Made by a program: the position numbers and the translations under genes. This document shows, piece by piece, positions 1 to 5,308 of a stretch of DNA of 7,938 bases. The first letter of the stretch is position 1. Every line of letters starts with the position of its first letter. Under the pieces are notes generated by a model, which was given only the letters and a program-made list of their open reading frames with translations, was not told the DNA's origin and did not search any database. The stretch is from Gammaproteobacteria bacterium (GTDB taxonomy: Bacteria; Pseudomonadota; Gammaproteobacteria; Steroidobacterales; GCA-2729495), in contig JAKLLP010000093.1 in assembly GCA_023150055.1 (NCBI GenBank), positions 1 to 7,938 on the forward strand, written 5' to 3'.

Positions 1-1
1 G

Positions 2-721
2 ACGAGCGGACGCATCGAGCTCTATCCGGGGCGCAACTTCGAGCACGCCCTTGCGGACGTGGCGGGCTGGGAATACCTGTGGGTCATCTTCTGGTTTCAC
101 CTCAATTCATCGTGGCGGCCAAAGGTGCTGCCGCCGCGCAGTGTCTCCGGGCGCAAGGGCGTGTTCGCCACGCGCGCACCGCACCGGCCGAACCCGATCG
201 GCCTGTCGGCGGTGCGGGTGGGGCGCGTCGAGGCGCTGACGATCTTCGTGAGCGAGATCGACATGCTCGACGCCACGCCGGTGCTCGACCTCAAACCCTA
301 CGTGCCTTACACGGATGCGCGACCGGCCGCGCGCAGCGGCTGGCTCGAGGGGGAGGCGAGCCGTGCCGCGGGTGACCCGGCGGCCGACCCCCTGCCGCCC
401 TGGGAGGTGCGGTTTGCGGCGCTCGCCGCCGAGCAGGCCGCCTGGGTGGAGGCGCAGACGGGGTTTGCATTGCGCGCGCGTATCGAGGCGGCGCTCGCGC
501 TCGGCCCCGAGCCCCACCCATATCGGCGCATCCGCCGGGAAGCCGACGGCTACCGGCTCGCAGTGTGCGACTGGCGCGTCCGCTTTTCGGTCGCGGGGCG
601 CAGCCTGTCGGTACTGACGATCGCGAGCGGCTACCGGCCCGCGCAGCTCTGCGCGGCGGCTGCCGAAGCCAGCCCGACGCATGCCGTCCACCGCCGCTTC
701 CGCGCCGTGTGGCCCGGCTGA
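2..721 (+). CDS. trmO: tRNA N6-threonylcarbamoyladenosine methyltransferase TrmO, 5'-truncated by window edge
   Basis: TrmO (YaeB/TsaA family) uses S-adenosylmethionine to methylate N6-threonylcarbamoyladenosine at position 37 of certain tRNAs, giving m6t6A next to the anticodon. The frame is open from base 2 and encodes 239 visible residues ending at TGA. Family hallmarks are the segment WEYLWVIFWFH, then SWRPKV..PP, then GVFATRAPHRPNPIGLS, the core of the fold, and later TPVLDLKPYVPY. The C-terminal part keeps the usual P.P.YRR stretch followed by a basic beta-rich region. By comparison with the E. coli protein about 35-40 N-terminal residues are missing, including the start of the SAM-binding barrel. 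The C-terminus carries about 30 residues beyond the E. coli end. The GTG at 59 lies inside the conserved domain and is not the start. No frameshift is seen. The family call is firm; the tRNA substrate is inferred from E. coli. Confidence 0.95.
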   Translation, partial: TSGRIELYPGRNFEHALADVAGWEYLWVIFWFHLNSSWRPKVLPPRSVSGRKGVFATRAPHRPNPIGLSAVRVGRVEALTIFVSEIDMLDATPVLDLKPYVPYTDARPAARSGWLEGEASRAAGDPAADPLPPWEVRFAALAAEQAAWVEAQTGFALRARIEAALALGPEPHPYRRIRREADGYRLAVCDWRVRFSVAGRSLSVLTIASGYRPAQLCAAAAEASPTHAVHRRFRAVWPG

Positions 722-735
722 GATCCGCCCCCGTG

Positions 736-750
736 GCGGCCAACGGCCGC
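736..750 (+). terminator. Short GC hairpin just after trmO, weak terminator candidate
   Basis: GCGGCC (736-741), loop AAC, GGCCGC (745-750) form a perfect 6-bp stem that begins 15 bases after the trmO stop. No T-run follows, so it does not meet the usual intrinsic-terminator pattern. In such GC-rich sequence hairpins of this size also arise by chance. Confidence 0.25.
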
Positions 751-831
751 GGCGCAGGCCCACTCCGCTGCGCATCGGGCCGGCTGGCTGGCGCCTGATC
801 GGGCCATTCCGCGCCTTCCGTGGCGCCGCGT

Positions 832-859
832 TTGACCTCGGGTGCATTCACAGTGTAAA
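832..859 (+). promoter_or_regulatory. Candidate sigma70 promoter for the bactofilin gene
   Basis: TTGACC (832-837, five of six to the -35 consensus) is followed after 16 bases by TGTAAA (854-859, four of six to -10). Transcription would begin near 866, giving a leader of about 37 bases before the ATG at 903. The patch is poorer in GC than the sequence around it. The match is by eye only. Confidence 0.45.
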
Positions 860-902
860 CAGGAGGTTCCACACAAAACCAAGAAAGTGGAGGACAACAG
901 CC

Positions 903-1394
903 ATGGCTCTATGGAAAGACCCGGCTCCGTCGGCGGGCACCGCGTCCACCGGCCCCAGCGCGCCGCCGCGCGAGCCCGAACGCGCCAACCCGGTGTCGTC
1001 GCTCAATACCGAGGCGGCCCGGCGCAAGGATCGCGGCGAGCCGAAGGAATCGGTGATCGCCGATGACCTGACGATCGAGGGCAAGATCGAGGGCTCCGGC
1101 CACGTTCGCCTCGCGGGCCGCTTCAAGGGTGACGTCCGCGTGGATGGCAACCTCACAATCGAGCAGGGCGCACACCTCACCGGGCAGGTGTATGCCAAGA
1201 CGGTCGTCATCGGCGGGGAACTGCACGGCAACATCACCGGCGCCTCGCGGGTAGAACTGCTGGAGTCCGGTCTCATCGCCGGCGACGTCAAGGCGGGGGT
1301 GATGACGGTCGCGCCCGGGTCCCGGATGCGTGGCCAGGTCGAGTGCGGTGCGGACGGCGAGAGCAAGAACGTCAAATCGGCCGCAGCGAGCTGA
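903..1394 (+). CDS. Bactofilin (polymer-forming cytoskeletal protein)
   Basis: Bactofilins self-assemble without nucleotide into filaments or membrane-associated patches and help place cell-shape, cell-wall or polarity factors. This 163-residue protein has a disordered, Pro/Ala/Ser-rich N-terminus (about residues 1-48). A DUF583/bactofilin right-handed beta-helix follows (about 50-148), visible as repeated short strands with glycine turns: IEGKIEGSGHVRLAGRFKGD, GNLTIEQGAHLTGQVYAKTV, then GGELHGNITG and ESGLIAGDVKAG. The tail is short and polar. The frame is open upstream to 681, but ATG 903 has GGAGGA (889-894) at 8 bases and removes an arginine-rich, non-family extension. There is no signal peptide and no transmembrane segment. 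It sits 16 bases ahead of a zinc-ribbon gene and probably shares its mRNA. No M23 peptidase gene, a common bactofilin neighbour, is present here. The family is sure; the specific cell role is not known. Confidence 0.93.
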   Translation: MALWKDPAPSAGTASTGPSAPPREPERANPVSSLNTEAARRKDRGEPKESVIADDLTIEGKIEGSGHVRLAGRFKGDVRVDGNLTIEQGAHLTGQVYAKTVVIGGELHGNITGASRVELLESGLIAGDVKAGVMTVAPGSRMRGQVECGADGESKNVKSAAAS

Positions 1395-1410
1395 CGTGAG
1401 GACGGCACCC

Positions 1411-1782
1411 GTGTCGTACAGCGTCCGCGAGGCACTACTTGGCAAGTCGACGGCCGGCAAGACACGGGTGTGCCCCCACTGCCGGTCGACGATCCTCGAC
1501 AGTTCCAGCGTCTGCCCGGCCTGCAATCGCTACCTGCGCTTCGAGCAGACCGCCGCCCAGCGACCGGTGGCGAGTCTCTCGCCGCTGCATGTCGCCGGCA
1601 CGATACGCCATCCGAATATCGGCGACCCGTGGGAGTACTCCGTCGTGCTGACGGTGCGCAACGAGGACGGCGAAGAAATCAGCCGGCAGGTTGTCGGGGT
1701 GGGCGCCCTGCGGCCGAACGAGCAACGCACTTTCGACCTGGCAGTGGAAATCTTCTGCACGAATCCGCCGGGCAAGAAGTAG
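1411..1782 (+). CDS. Small zinc-ribbon protein with beta-rich C-terminal domain, function unknown
   Basis: This protein of 123 residues has two clear parts. Residues 21-38 carry CPHC and CPAC (C21, C24, C35, C38), a compact four-cysteine zinc-ribbon. Residues about 53-115 alternate hydrophobic and polar residues (VAGTIRHP, YSVVLTVRNEDGEEI, LRPNEQRTFDLAVEIF) and look like a small Ig-like beta-sandwich of the FxLYD style; that resemblance is inference from pattern. The tail is basic (GKK). No signal peptide or membrane segment is visible, so it is probably cytoplasmic. I chose GTG 1411 because GAGGA (1398-1402) lies 8 bases upstream. GTG 1396 in the same frame would add five residues but has no such site. 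It follows the bactofilin stop by 16 bases, suggesting co-transcription and a linked job. I do not recognise a named family, and neither DNA nor RNA binding can be claimed. Confidence 0.82.
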   Translation: MSYSVREALLGKSTAGKTRVCPHCRSTILDSSSVCPACNRYLRFEQTAAQRPVASLSPLHVAGTIRHPNIGDPWEYSVVLTVRNEDGEEISRQVVGVGALRPNEQRTFDLAVEIFCTNPPGKK

Positions 1783-1799
1783 CGGGGCGGTCCGCCTTG

Positions 1800-1833
1800 C
1801 CGCGCTGCTGTGTGGGTGGCTGCAGCGGCGCGG
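1800..1833. terminator. Long hairpin between convergent genes, possible bidirectional terminator
   Basis: CCGCGCTGCTG (1800-1810) and CAGCGGCGCGG (1823-1833) pair over 11 positions with one G-T wobble, leaving a 12-base loop. It lies in the 99-base gap between the end of the zinc-ribbon gene and the end of the deformylase gene, where a shared terminator would be expected. Neither flank has a good T-run, so the call rests on position and stem length. Confidence 0.4.
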
Positions 1834-1881
1834 TGTCGTAGCCGTTCTCCGCGCAACCCGTCAAGAGTTCGCCGTCGTGCG

Positions 1882-2412
1882 CTACTCTGCCGGCGGCGGA
1901 TCATCCGGAAACAGGACATCGGTGAACCCGAAGAGGCGCATGTCGCGGATCCGCATCGGGTAGAGAATCCCGTCGAGGTGATCGCACTCGTGCTGCACGA
2001 CGCGAGCATGAAAGCCGCTGACGTCGCGATCGATGGCGTTGCCGCGTTGATCGACACCGCGATAGTTGAGGTGAAGATGCCGGGGCACGAGGCCGCGCAT
2101 GCCGGGCACGCTCAGGCAGCCCTCCCAGCCGTCCTCCAGTTCCTCACCCCGTGGCGTAAGCACCGGGTTTGCCAGCACGGTGAACGGGACTTCTTCGGCC
2201 TGCGGATAGCGGGGATTGCTTTCGACTCCGAAGATCACGAGGCGCAGCGGCACGCCGATCTGCGGCGCGGCGAGTCCGGCGCCATCGAGCGCACGCATCG
2301 TATCGACCATGTCCGTGACCAGCGCCTCGAGCGAGGCATCGAACGTGGTCACGGGCTGTGATTTCTGCAGCAGCCGCGGATCGCCCATTTTCAGCACGGG
2401 ACGGATCGGCAT
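1882..2412 (-). CDS. def: Peptide deformylase
   Basis: Peptide deformylase is a metal hydrolase that removes the N-formyl group from nascent proteins at the ribosome exit. All three motifs are present in the 176 residues: GAGLAAPQ (44-51), EGCLS (97-101, metal ligand C99) and HECDH (141-145, ligands H141 and H145, catalytic E142). Length fits the family. The start ATG has GGAAGGA upstream with 7 bases between. The C-terminus ([17 protein letters not shown]) differs from E. coli Def, which ends in a basic helix, and resembles the additional deformylase of some proteobacteria that is encoded away from fmt. No fmt, rsmB or dprA gene adjoins it here. So this may be a second deformylase, or the only one moved from its usual place; the window cannot tell. 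Enzyme identity is firm. Confidence 0.96.
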   Translation of the reverse strand: MPIRPVLKMGDPRLLQKSQPVTTFDASLEALVTDMVDTMRALDGAGLAAPQIGVPLRLVIFGVESNPRYPQAEEVPFTVLANPVLTPRGEELEDGWEGCLSVPGMRGLVPRHLHLNYRGVDQRGNAIDRDVSGFHARVVQHECDHLDGILYPMRIRDMRLFGFTDVLFPDDPPPAE

Positions 2413-2505
2413 CGAGAGTTCCTTCCGATGTGGTGGATCGCAACGCGGTGATGGTTCCGCTCCGGGGTCGGTACTGCACTTCGCCTGGCGCAGACATCAT
2501 CGGTG

Positions 2506-2533
2506 ATTTTACGGCCCCCGCGCACGCTGTCGG
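2506..2533 (-). promoter_or_regulatory. Candidate promoter for peptide deformylase
   Basis: On the minus strand CCGACA (2533-2528, four of six to -35) is followed after 16 bases by TAAAAT (2511-2506, five of six to -10). Transcription would start near 2499, leaving a leader of nearly 90 bases before the deformylase ATG. The -10 box stands out against very GC-rich sequence. Confidence 0.4.
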
Positions 2534-2856
2534 CACGCCCGGCGGGTCGTGGCAGTCGATGTCAGGCCGCTGCGCGTGGTTGCCCGCGCAGCCGCGCGAT
2601 GATCCGGCGGGTGCTGTGATGGGCACGGGCTATGCGGCGCGCGAGCACGCGGCGGTGAGCGGGGGTACGCAGCCGAGGGCTGCCGATGGTGGTCATGGTG
2701 AGCGGTTGCGGACCCATGATGGGTTTCTCGCCCGGGCTTTTATGGGGACAAATATAGTCATTTTTCCCAGTAGTTACATCGGGTTTTTACATATGGTGGA
2801 GGTTCTCTGTGGGGGAACCGTCGACGTCGCTTTCTGGCGCGCCCGGAGAGACTACA

Positions 2857-2890
2857 AGCCGCCTGATCGGCGGCTCGCCCCTCGAAGGGG
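2857..2890. repeat. Two adjacent tight hairpins of unknown role
   Basis: AGCCGCC (2857-2863) and GGCGGCT (2869-2875) form a perfect 7-bp stem with a 5-base loop. Only two bases later CCCCT (2878-2882) and AGGGG (2886-2890) form a 5-bp stem with loop CGA. A looser pair GGTTC/GAACC (2801-2805, 2815-2819) lies upstream. The cluster could be part of a structured RNA or a degraded element; I cannot match it to a family. Confidence 0.4.
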
Positions 2891-2972
2891 ACGCTCGCTG
2901 CGCGTTCACTTGGCCGAATCGTCAGCCTCGTGTCGAACTGAGGGACCCGAACCAAACCTACGGAACACACCG

Positions 2973-3003
2973 GAAACAGAAAAGGCCCGCACAAGGGGGC
3001 CCT
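2973..3003 (-). terminator. Intrinsic terminator of tRNA-Pro
   Basis: Reading the minus strand, the CCA end of the tRNA is followed within 10 bases by a hairpin. Its stem is GGCCC (3001-2997) with GGGCC (2988-2984), extendable by an A-T and a G-T pair, and the loop has eight bases. Straight after it comes TTTTCTGTTT. Position, stem and T-rich tail all fit a Rho-independent terminator. Confidence 0.75.
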
Positions 3004-3011
3004 GTTGTTAC

Positions 3012-3091
<80 letters not shown>

Positions 3092-3102
3092 CGCGGGACG
3101 CA

Positions 3103-3118
3103 ACCGGGCGCACCCGGT
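3103..3118 (-). other. Leader hairpin of the tRNA-Pro precursor
   Basis: ACCGGG (3103-3108), loop CGCA, CCCGGT (3113-3118) form a perfect 6-bp stem with a four-base loop between the predicted transcription start near 3122 and the tRNA 5' end at 3088. It would sit in the precursor leader removed by RNase P. It could alternatively be a chance palindrome. Confidence 0.35.
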
Positions 3119-3128
3119 GCGGGCGGGC

Positions 3129-3157
3129 ATTGTGAGCGAAGGCGCCAGCCTCGTCCA
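3129..3157 (-). promoter_or_regulatory. Candidate promoter of tRNA-Pro
   Basis: Minus strand TGGACG (3157-3152, four of six to -35), 17 bases, CACAAT (3134-3129, four of six to -10). The bases after the -10 are almost all G and C (GCCCGCCCG), the discriminator type found at stable-RNA promoters under growth-rate control. Start expected near 3122, about 33 bases before the mature tRNA. Confidence 0.45.
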
Positions 3158-3263
3158 GAGGCCGCCCGCGGCCAGGTTCGCGCGGGTCGCAGCCCCCAAA
3201 CCTCCGGCTGCTGCACCCGTCGGCAGAGACGCGATCAGCTCGTGATTTCGCGGTGCGGTGGGT

Positions 3264-4262
3264 TCAGAAGCGGCGCTCGACGGCGAATTCGGCGAGCTGC
3301 AGCAGCGCTTCCTTGAAAATGGAATCGGGCACCCGGGTGAGCGCGGCGGCCGCCCGTTGCGCGGCCTCGCGCGCGCGGGTGAGGGTATAGGCGAGCGCGC
3401 CGGTGGTCTGGATGGCGGCGAGGATGGTGTCGATCTCCTCGAGCCCGCCGTGCTCGATGGCGCGCCGGATGATGACCTGTTCCTTCGGGCTGCCCCGCTG
3501 CAGGGCGTAGATGAGCGGCAGCGTTGGCTTGCCCTCGGCGAGATCGTCGCCGATGTTCTTGCCGAGCTCGTCGCGGTCGGCGTGGTAATCGAGCGCGTCG
3601 TCGACGAGCTGGAAGGCGAGTCCGACCTGCTTGCCGTAGTCGAGCAGGGCATCTTCCACCGCACGGGTCTGGTCGGCGAGGATGGCACCGATCTGGACGC
3701 CCGCCTCGAAGAGCTTGGCGGTCTTGCGGTAGATGACCTCGAGATAGCGCGCCTCGGTGGTCTCCGGGTCGCGGCAATTCATGAGCTGCAGCACCTCGCC
3801 CTCGGCGATGGTGTTGGTGGCGTCCGCCAGCACATCCATGATGCGCATCTGGCCGACCTCGACCATCATCTGGAAGGCGCGCGAGTAGAGGAAATCGCCG
3901 ACGAGCACGCTGGCCTGGTTGCCGAATACGCTGTTGGCGGTTTCCTGGCCACGGCGCAGGTCCGATTCGTCGACCACGTCATCGTGGAGCAGCGTTGCGG
4001 TGTGAATGAACTCGATGATCGCGGCGGAGAGCACGTGTTGCTGGCCGGTGTAGCCGCAGGCCCGCGCCGACAGCAGCACCAGCAACGGTCGCAGGCGCTT
4101 GCCGCCGCTGCCGATGATGTAGTGCGCCACGCTGTTCACGAGGGCCACATCGCTCGCGAGCTGGTTGCGGATCTCCCGGTTCACTGCGCGCCAGTCGTCG
4201 GCGACCAGGTCGCGTACGGCCTCGAGATCGAAAGCGGGAGAGTTTGGCTGGACGAGTTTCAT
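3264..4262 (-). CDS. ispB: Long-chain all-trans polyprenyl diphosphate synthase (octaprenyl type)
   Basis: This enzyme adds isopentenyl diphosphate units to farnesyl diphosphate to build the C40-range side chain of ubiquinone and menaquinone. The 332 residues show GGKRLRP (53-59), the first aspartate-rich motif LLHDDVVDE (91-99; D94, D95, D98) with RRG close behind, the EGEVLQLMN segment (154-162), and the second motif FQLVDDALDY (218-226... D221, D222, D225). KPTLPL (245-250) also matches. Small residues just before the first motif (A89, T90) match E. coli IspB and agree with a long product, although chain length cannot be read exactly. Length matches E. coli closely. It is divergent from rplU across 370 bases, the same arrangement as in E. 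coli. Start ATG 4262 places the conserved N-terminus correctly; no strong ribosome site is seen. No defects. Confidence 0.96.
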   Translation of the reverse strand: MKLVQPNSPAFDLEAVRDLVADDWRAVNREIRNQLASDVALVNSVAHYIIGSGGKRLRPLLVLLSARACGYTGQQHVLSAAIIEFIHTATLLHDDVVDESDLRRGQETANSVFGNQASVLVGDFLYSRAFQMMVEVGQMRIMDVLADATNTIAEGEVLQLMNCRDPETTEARYLEVIYRKTAKLFEAGVQIGAILADQTRAVEDALLDYGKQVGLAFQLVDDALDYHADRDELGKNIGDDLAEGKPTLPLIYALQRGSPKEQVIIRRAIEHGGLEEIDTILAAIQTTGALAYTLTRAREAAQRAAAALTRVPDSIFKEALLQLAEFAVERRF

Positions 4263-4320
4263 GCGCGCGCCAATAATGCCCGCGATGTGTTCGCCTGTAA
4301 AACAGGTATTTATCCTGACC

Positions 4321-4337
4321 GCGTGAAGTGATCACGC
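4321..4337. promoter_or_regulatory. Inverted repeat upstream of ispB, possible operator
   Basis: GCGTGA (4321-4326) and TCACGC (4332-4337) are perfect inverted arms separated by AGTGA. The nested GTGATCAC (4328-4335) is also palindromic. The five-base spacer does not fit a CRP site, which needs six. The regulator is unknown. Confidence 0.35.
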
Positions 4338-4553
4338 AACGATGCCACGCCGGTGCGGAGCACGGCGCTCGCGATGTGCGGTGACTGCGCGTGCTCGGCG
4401 ACGGGCCGAGAGAGTTCGCGTCCTCCCCGCCGGTGGCGGCAGACCGCGGGTCTCGCCGGCCCGCTCGCGCGGCCTTCGCGCAACGGCCTGGCAGACCAGC
4501 GGCTGCGGGCCCCCGGCCGGGGGGCGCCGCCGGCCGCATGGATCCGCAAGCCA

Positions 4554-4582
4554 TTGAACCCGCAGGCCTGAGTCATTAGAAT
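4554..4582 (+). promoter_or_regulatory. Promoter of the rplU-rpmA operon
   Basis: TTGAAC (4554-4559, four of six to -35), a 17-base spacer, and TAGAAT (4577-4582, five of six to -10). The following bases GCCCGCTC make a GC-rich discriminator, as expected for a ribosomal-protein promoter subject to stringent control. Transcription would begin near 4589, giving a leader of about 44 bases. Confidence 0.65.
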
Positions 4583-4594
4583 GCCCGCTCTTTT

Positions 4595-4613
4595 CCGGCC
4601 GCAATCCGGCCGG
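4595..4613 (+). other. Hairpin in the rplU leader
   Basis: CCGGCC (4595-4600), a seven-base loop, then GGCCGG (4608-4613) form a perfect 6-bp stem just after the predicted transcription start and six bases before the ribosome site GGAGA (4620-4624). It could affect translation or mRNA stability. Whether L21 or another protein binds it is unknown. Confidence 0.4.
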
Positions 4614-4632
4614 TCCTGCGGAGAGACGCACG

Positions 4633-4968
4633 ATGTACGCCGTATTCGTAACGGGTGGCAAGCAATATCGCGCCAGCAAGGGCGACCAGCTGGACGTCGA
4701 GAAACTCGTCGCCGCCGAGGGTGACGAGGTCGAGTTCACCGATGTCCTCATGATCGGTGAGGGTCGCGACCTTGCCGTGGGTACCCCGAAAGTCGCCGGC
4801 GGCAAGGTCAGCGCCCGCGTCGTCGCACACGGTCGCACGGACAAGGTGAGCGTCATCAAGTTCAGGCGACGCAAGCACTACCAGCGCATGGGCACGCACC
4901 GGCAGTCGTTCACGCGCGTGGAGATCACCGGCATTTCCGGTGGCCCCGCCGGCGCCAACCAGGAGTAA
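4633..4968 (+). CDS. rplU: 50S ribosomal protein L21
   Basis: L21 binds 23S rRNA in the large subunit and is needed for its assembly. The 111 residues begin [13 protein letters not shown], the family N-terminus, continue with a conserved beta-barrel core, and show the RNA-binding signature [19 protein letters not shown] (77-95) and VEITGI (96-101). E. coli L21 has 103 residues; the extra ones are a Gly/Ala/Pro tail. ATG 4633 follows GGAGA by 8 bases. It is the first gene of the operon, driven by the promoter at 4554-4582, and rpmA starts five bases after its stop. No oddities. Confidence 0.98.
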   Translation: MYAVFVTGGKQYRASKGDQLDVEKLVAAEGDEVEFTDVLMIGEGRDLAVGTPKVAGGKVSARVVAHGRTDKVSVIKFRRRKHYQRMGTHRQSFTRVEITGISGGPAGANQE

Positions 4969-4973
4969 GCGTC

Positions 4974-5237
4974 ATGGCACATAAGAAAGCAGGCGGCAGC
5001 ACACGCAACGGGCGCGACTCGGAGTCGAAGCGGCTCGGCGTGAAGCGTTTTGGCGGGGAGGCGGTCGTTTCCGGCAACATCATCCTGCGCCAGCGCGGCA
5101 CCCGTTACCACGCGGGCACCAATGTCGGCATGGGCCGCGACCACACGCTGTTCGCGCGGACGGATGGCACCGTGCGCTTCGAGCGCAAGGGCCCGAGGCA
5201 ACGCACGTTCGTGAGCGTACTGCCACAGCAGGGCTGA
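4974..5237 (+). CDS. rpmA: 50S ribosomal protein L27
   Basis: L27 lies beside the peptidyl-transferase centre, and its N-terminal tail reaches towards the tRNA acceptor ends. The 87 residues start [16 protein letters not shown], the classical form with the functional residues directly after the initiator; there is no cleaved Firmicutes-type extension. Further family segments are [32 protein letters not shown] and FERKG. The ribosome site AGGAG (4961-4965) lies within the end of rplU, 8 bases before ATG, so translation of the two genes is closely linked and their products are made in step. A strong hairpin follows the gene. Confidence 0.98.
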   Translation: MAHKKAGGSTRNGRDSESKRLGVKRFGGEAVVSGNIILRQRGTRYHAGTNVGMGRDHTLFARTDGTVRFERKGPRQRTFVSVLPQQG

Positions 5238-5259
5238 ACGGCCGACGCACCTCTCTACG

Positions 5260-5290
5260 CGAACCCCGCCGCGGCGGGGTTCGTCGTTTC
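5260..5290 (+). terminator. Hairpin between rpmA and obgE, partial terminator
   Basis: CGAACCCCGC (5260-5269), loop CGCG, GCGGGGTTCG (5274-5283) form a perfect 10-bp stem, followed by TCGTTTC. The stem is strong but the T-run is broken, so transcription may stop partially and allow some read-through into obgE, which has no obvious promoter of its own in the short gap. Confidence 0.7.
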
Positions 5291-5308
5291 TGAGCCGGTG
5301 GCATCACC

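Larger units (their letters stand above)
2413..3011. other. 599-base stretch without a convincing gene
   Basis: This lies between the deformylase start and the tRNA-Pro 3' end. Going up in coordinate it holds the deformylase ribosome site and a candidate promoter (2506-2533, minus). Next comes GC-rich sequence with only a tiny overlapping ORF pair on the minus strand (2693-2761 and 2562-2696). An AT-rich patch (about 2738-2796, near one third GC) contains two copies of TTACAT 13 bases apart (2774-2779, 2787-2792). A run of tight hairpins follows: 2801-2819, 2857-2875 and 2878-2890. The tRNA terminator is at 2973-3003. Longer open frames here merge into the tRNA gene and do not look like proteins. 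No transposase, integrase or terminal repeat is visible. Confidence 0.6.
4263..4632. other. 370-base divergent control region between ispB and rplU
   Basis: No protein gene is credible here: the open frames are Arg/Ala/Pro-rich products of GC bias. On the ispB side are two dyads, CCTGT-AAA-ACAGG (4294-4306) and GCGTGA-AGTGA-TCACGC (4321-4337). Between them on the minus strand is a -10-like GATAAA (4314-4309) without a convincing -35. The middle is extremely GC-rich, with a perfect 14-base palindrome CCCCCGGCCGGGGG (4510-4523). The rplU promoter (4554-4582) and leader hairpin (4595-4613) occupy the right end. Confidence 0.6.

Noticed and set aside
775..805. Direct repeat ATCGGGCC upstream of the bactofilin gene
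   Set aside because: Two short GC-rich copies about 23 bases apart are expected by chance here.
107..872. Minus-strand open frames of 246 and 193 codons over trmO
   Set aside because: Arg/Pro/Ala-rich antisense shadows of a conserved gene.
848..1526. Two minus-strand open frames of 205 codons over the bactofilin
   Set aside because: Antisense shadows without family features; the bactofilin is clear on the plus strand.
4294..4306. Possible LexA box (CCTGT...ACAGG)
   Set aside because: LexA sites need CTGT and ACAG separated by eight bases; here the arms are only three apart.
3258..4331. Plus-strand open frame of 357 codons
   Set aside because: It is antisense to ispB, which has all its catalytic motifs; GC-rich codon use keeps the opposite strand open.
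4510..4523. Perfect palindrome CCCCCGGCCGGGGG
   Set aside because: Striking, but made only of G and C in an extremely GC-rich stretch, with no T-run and no positional link to a gene end.
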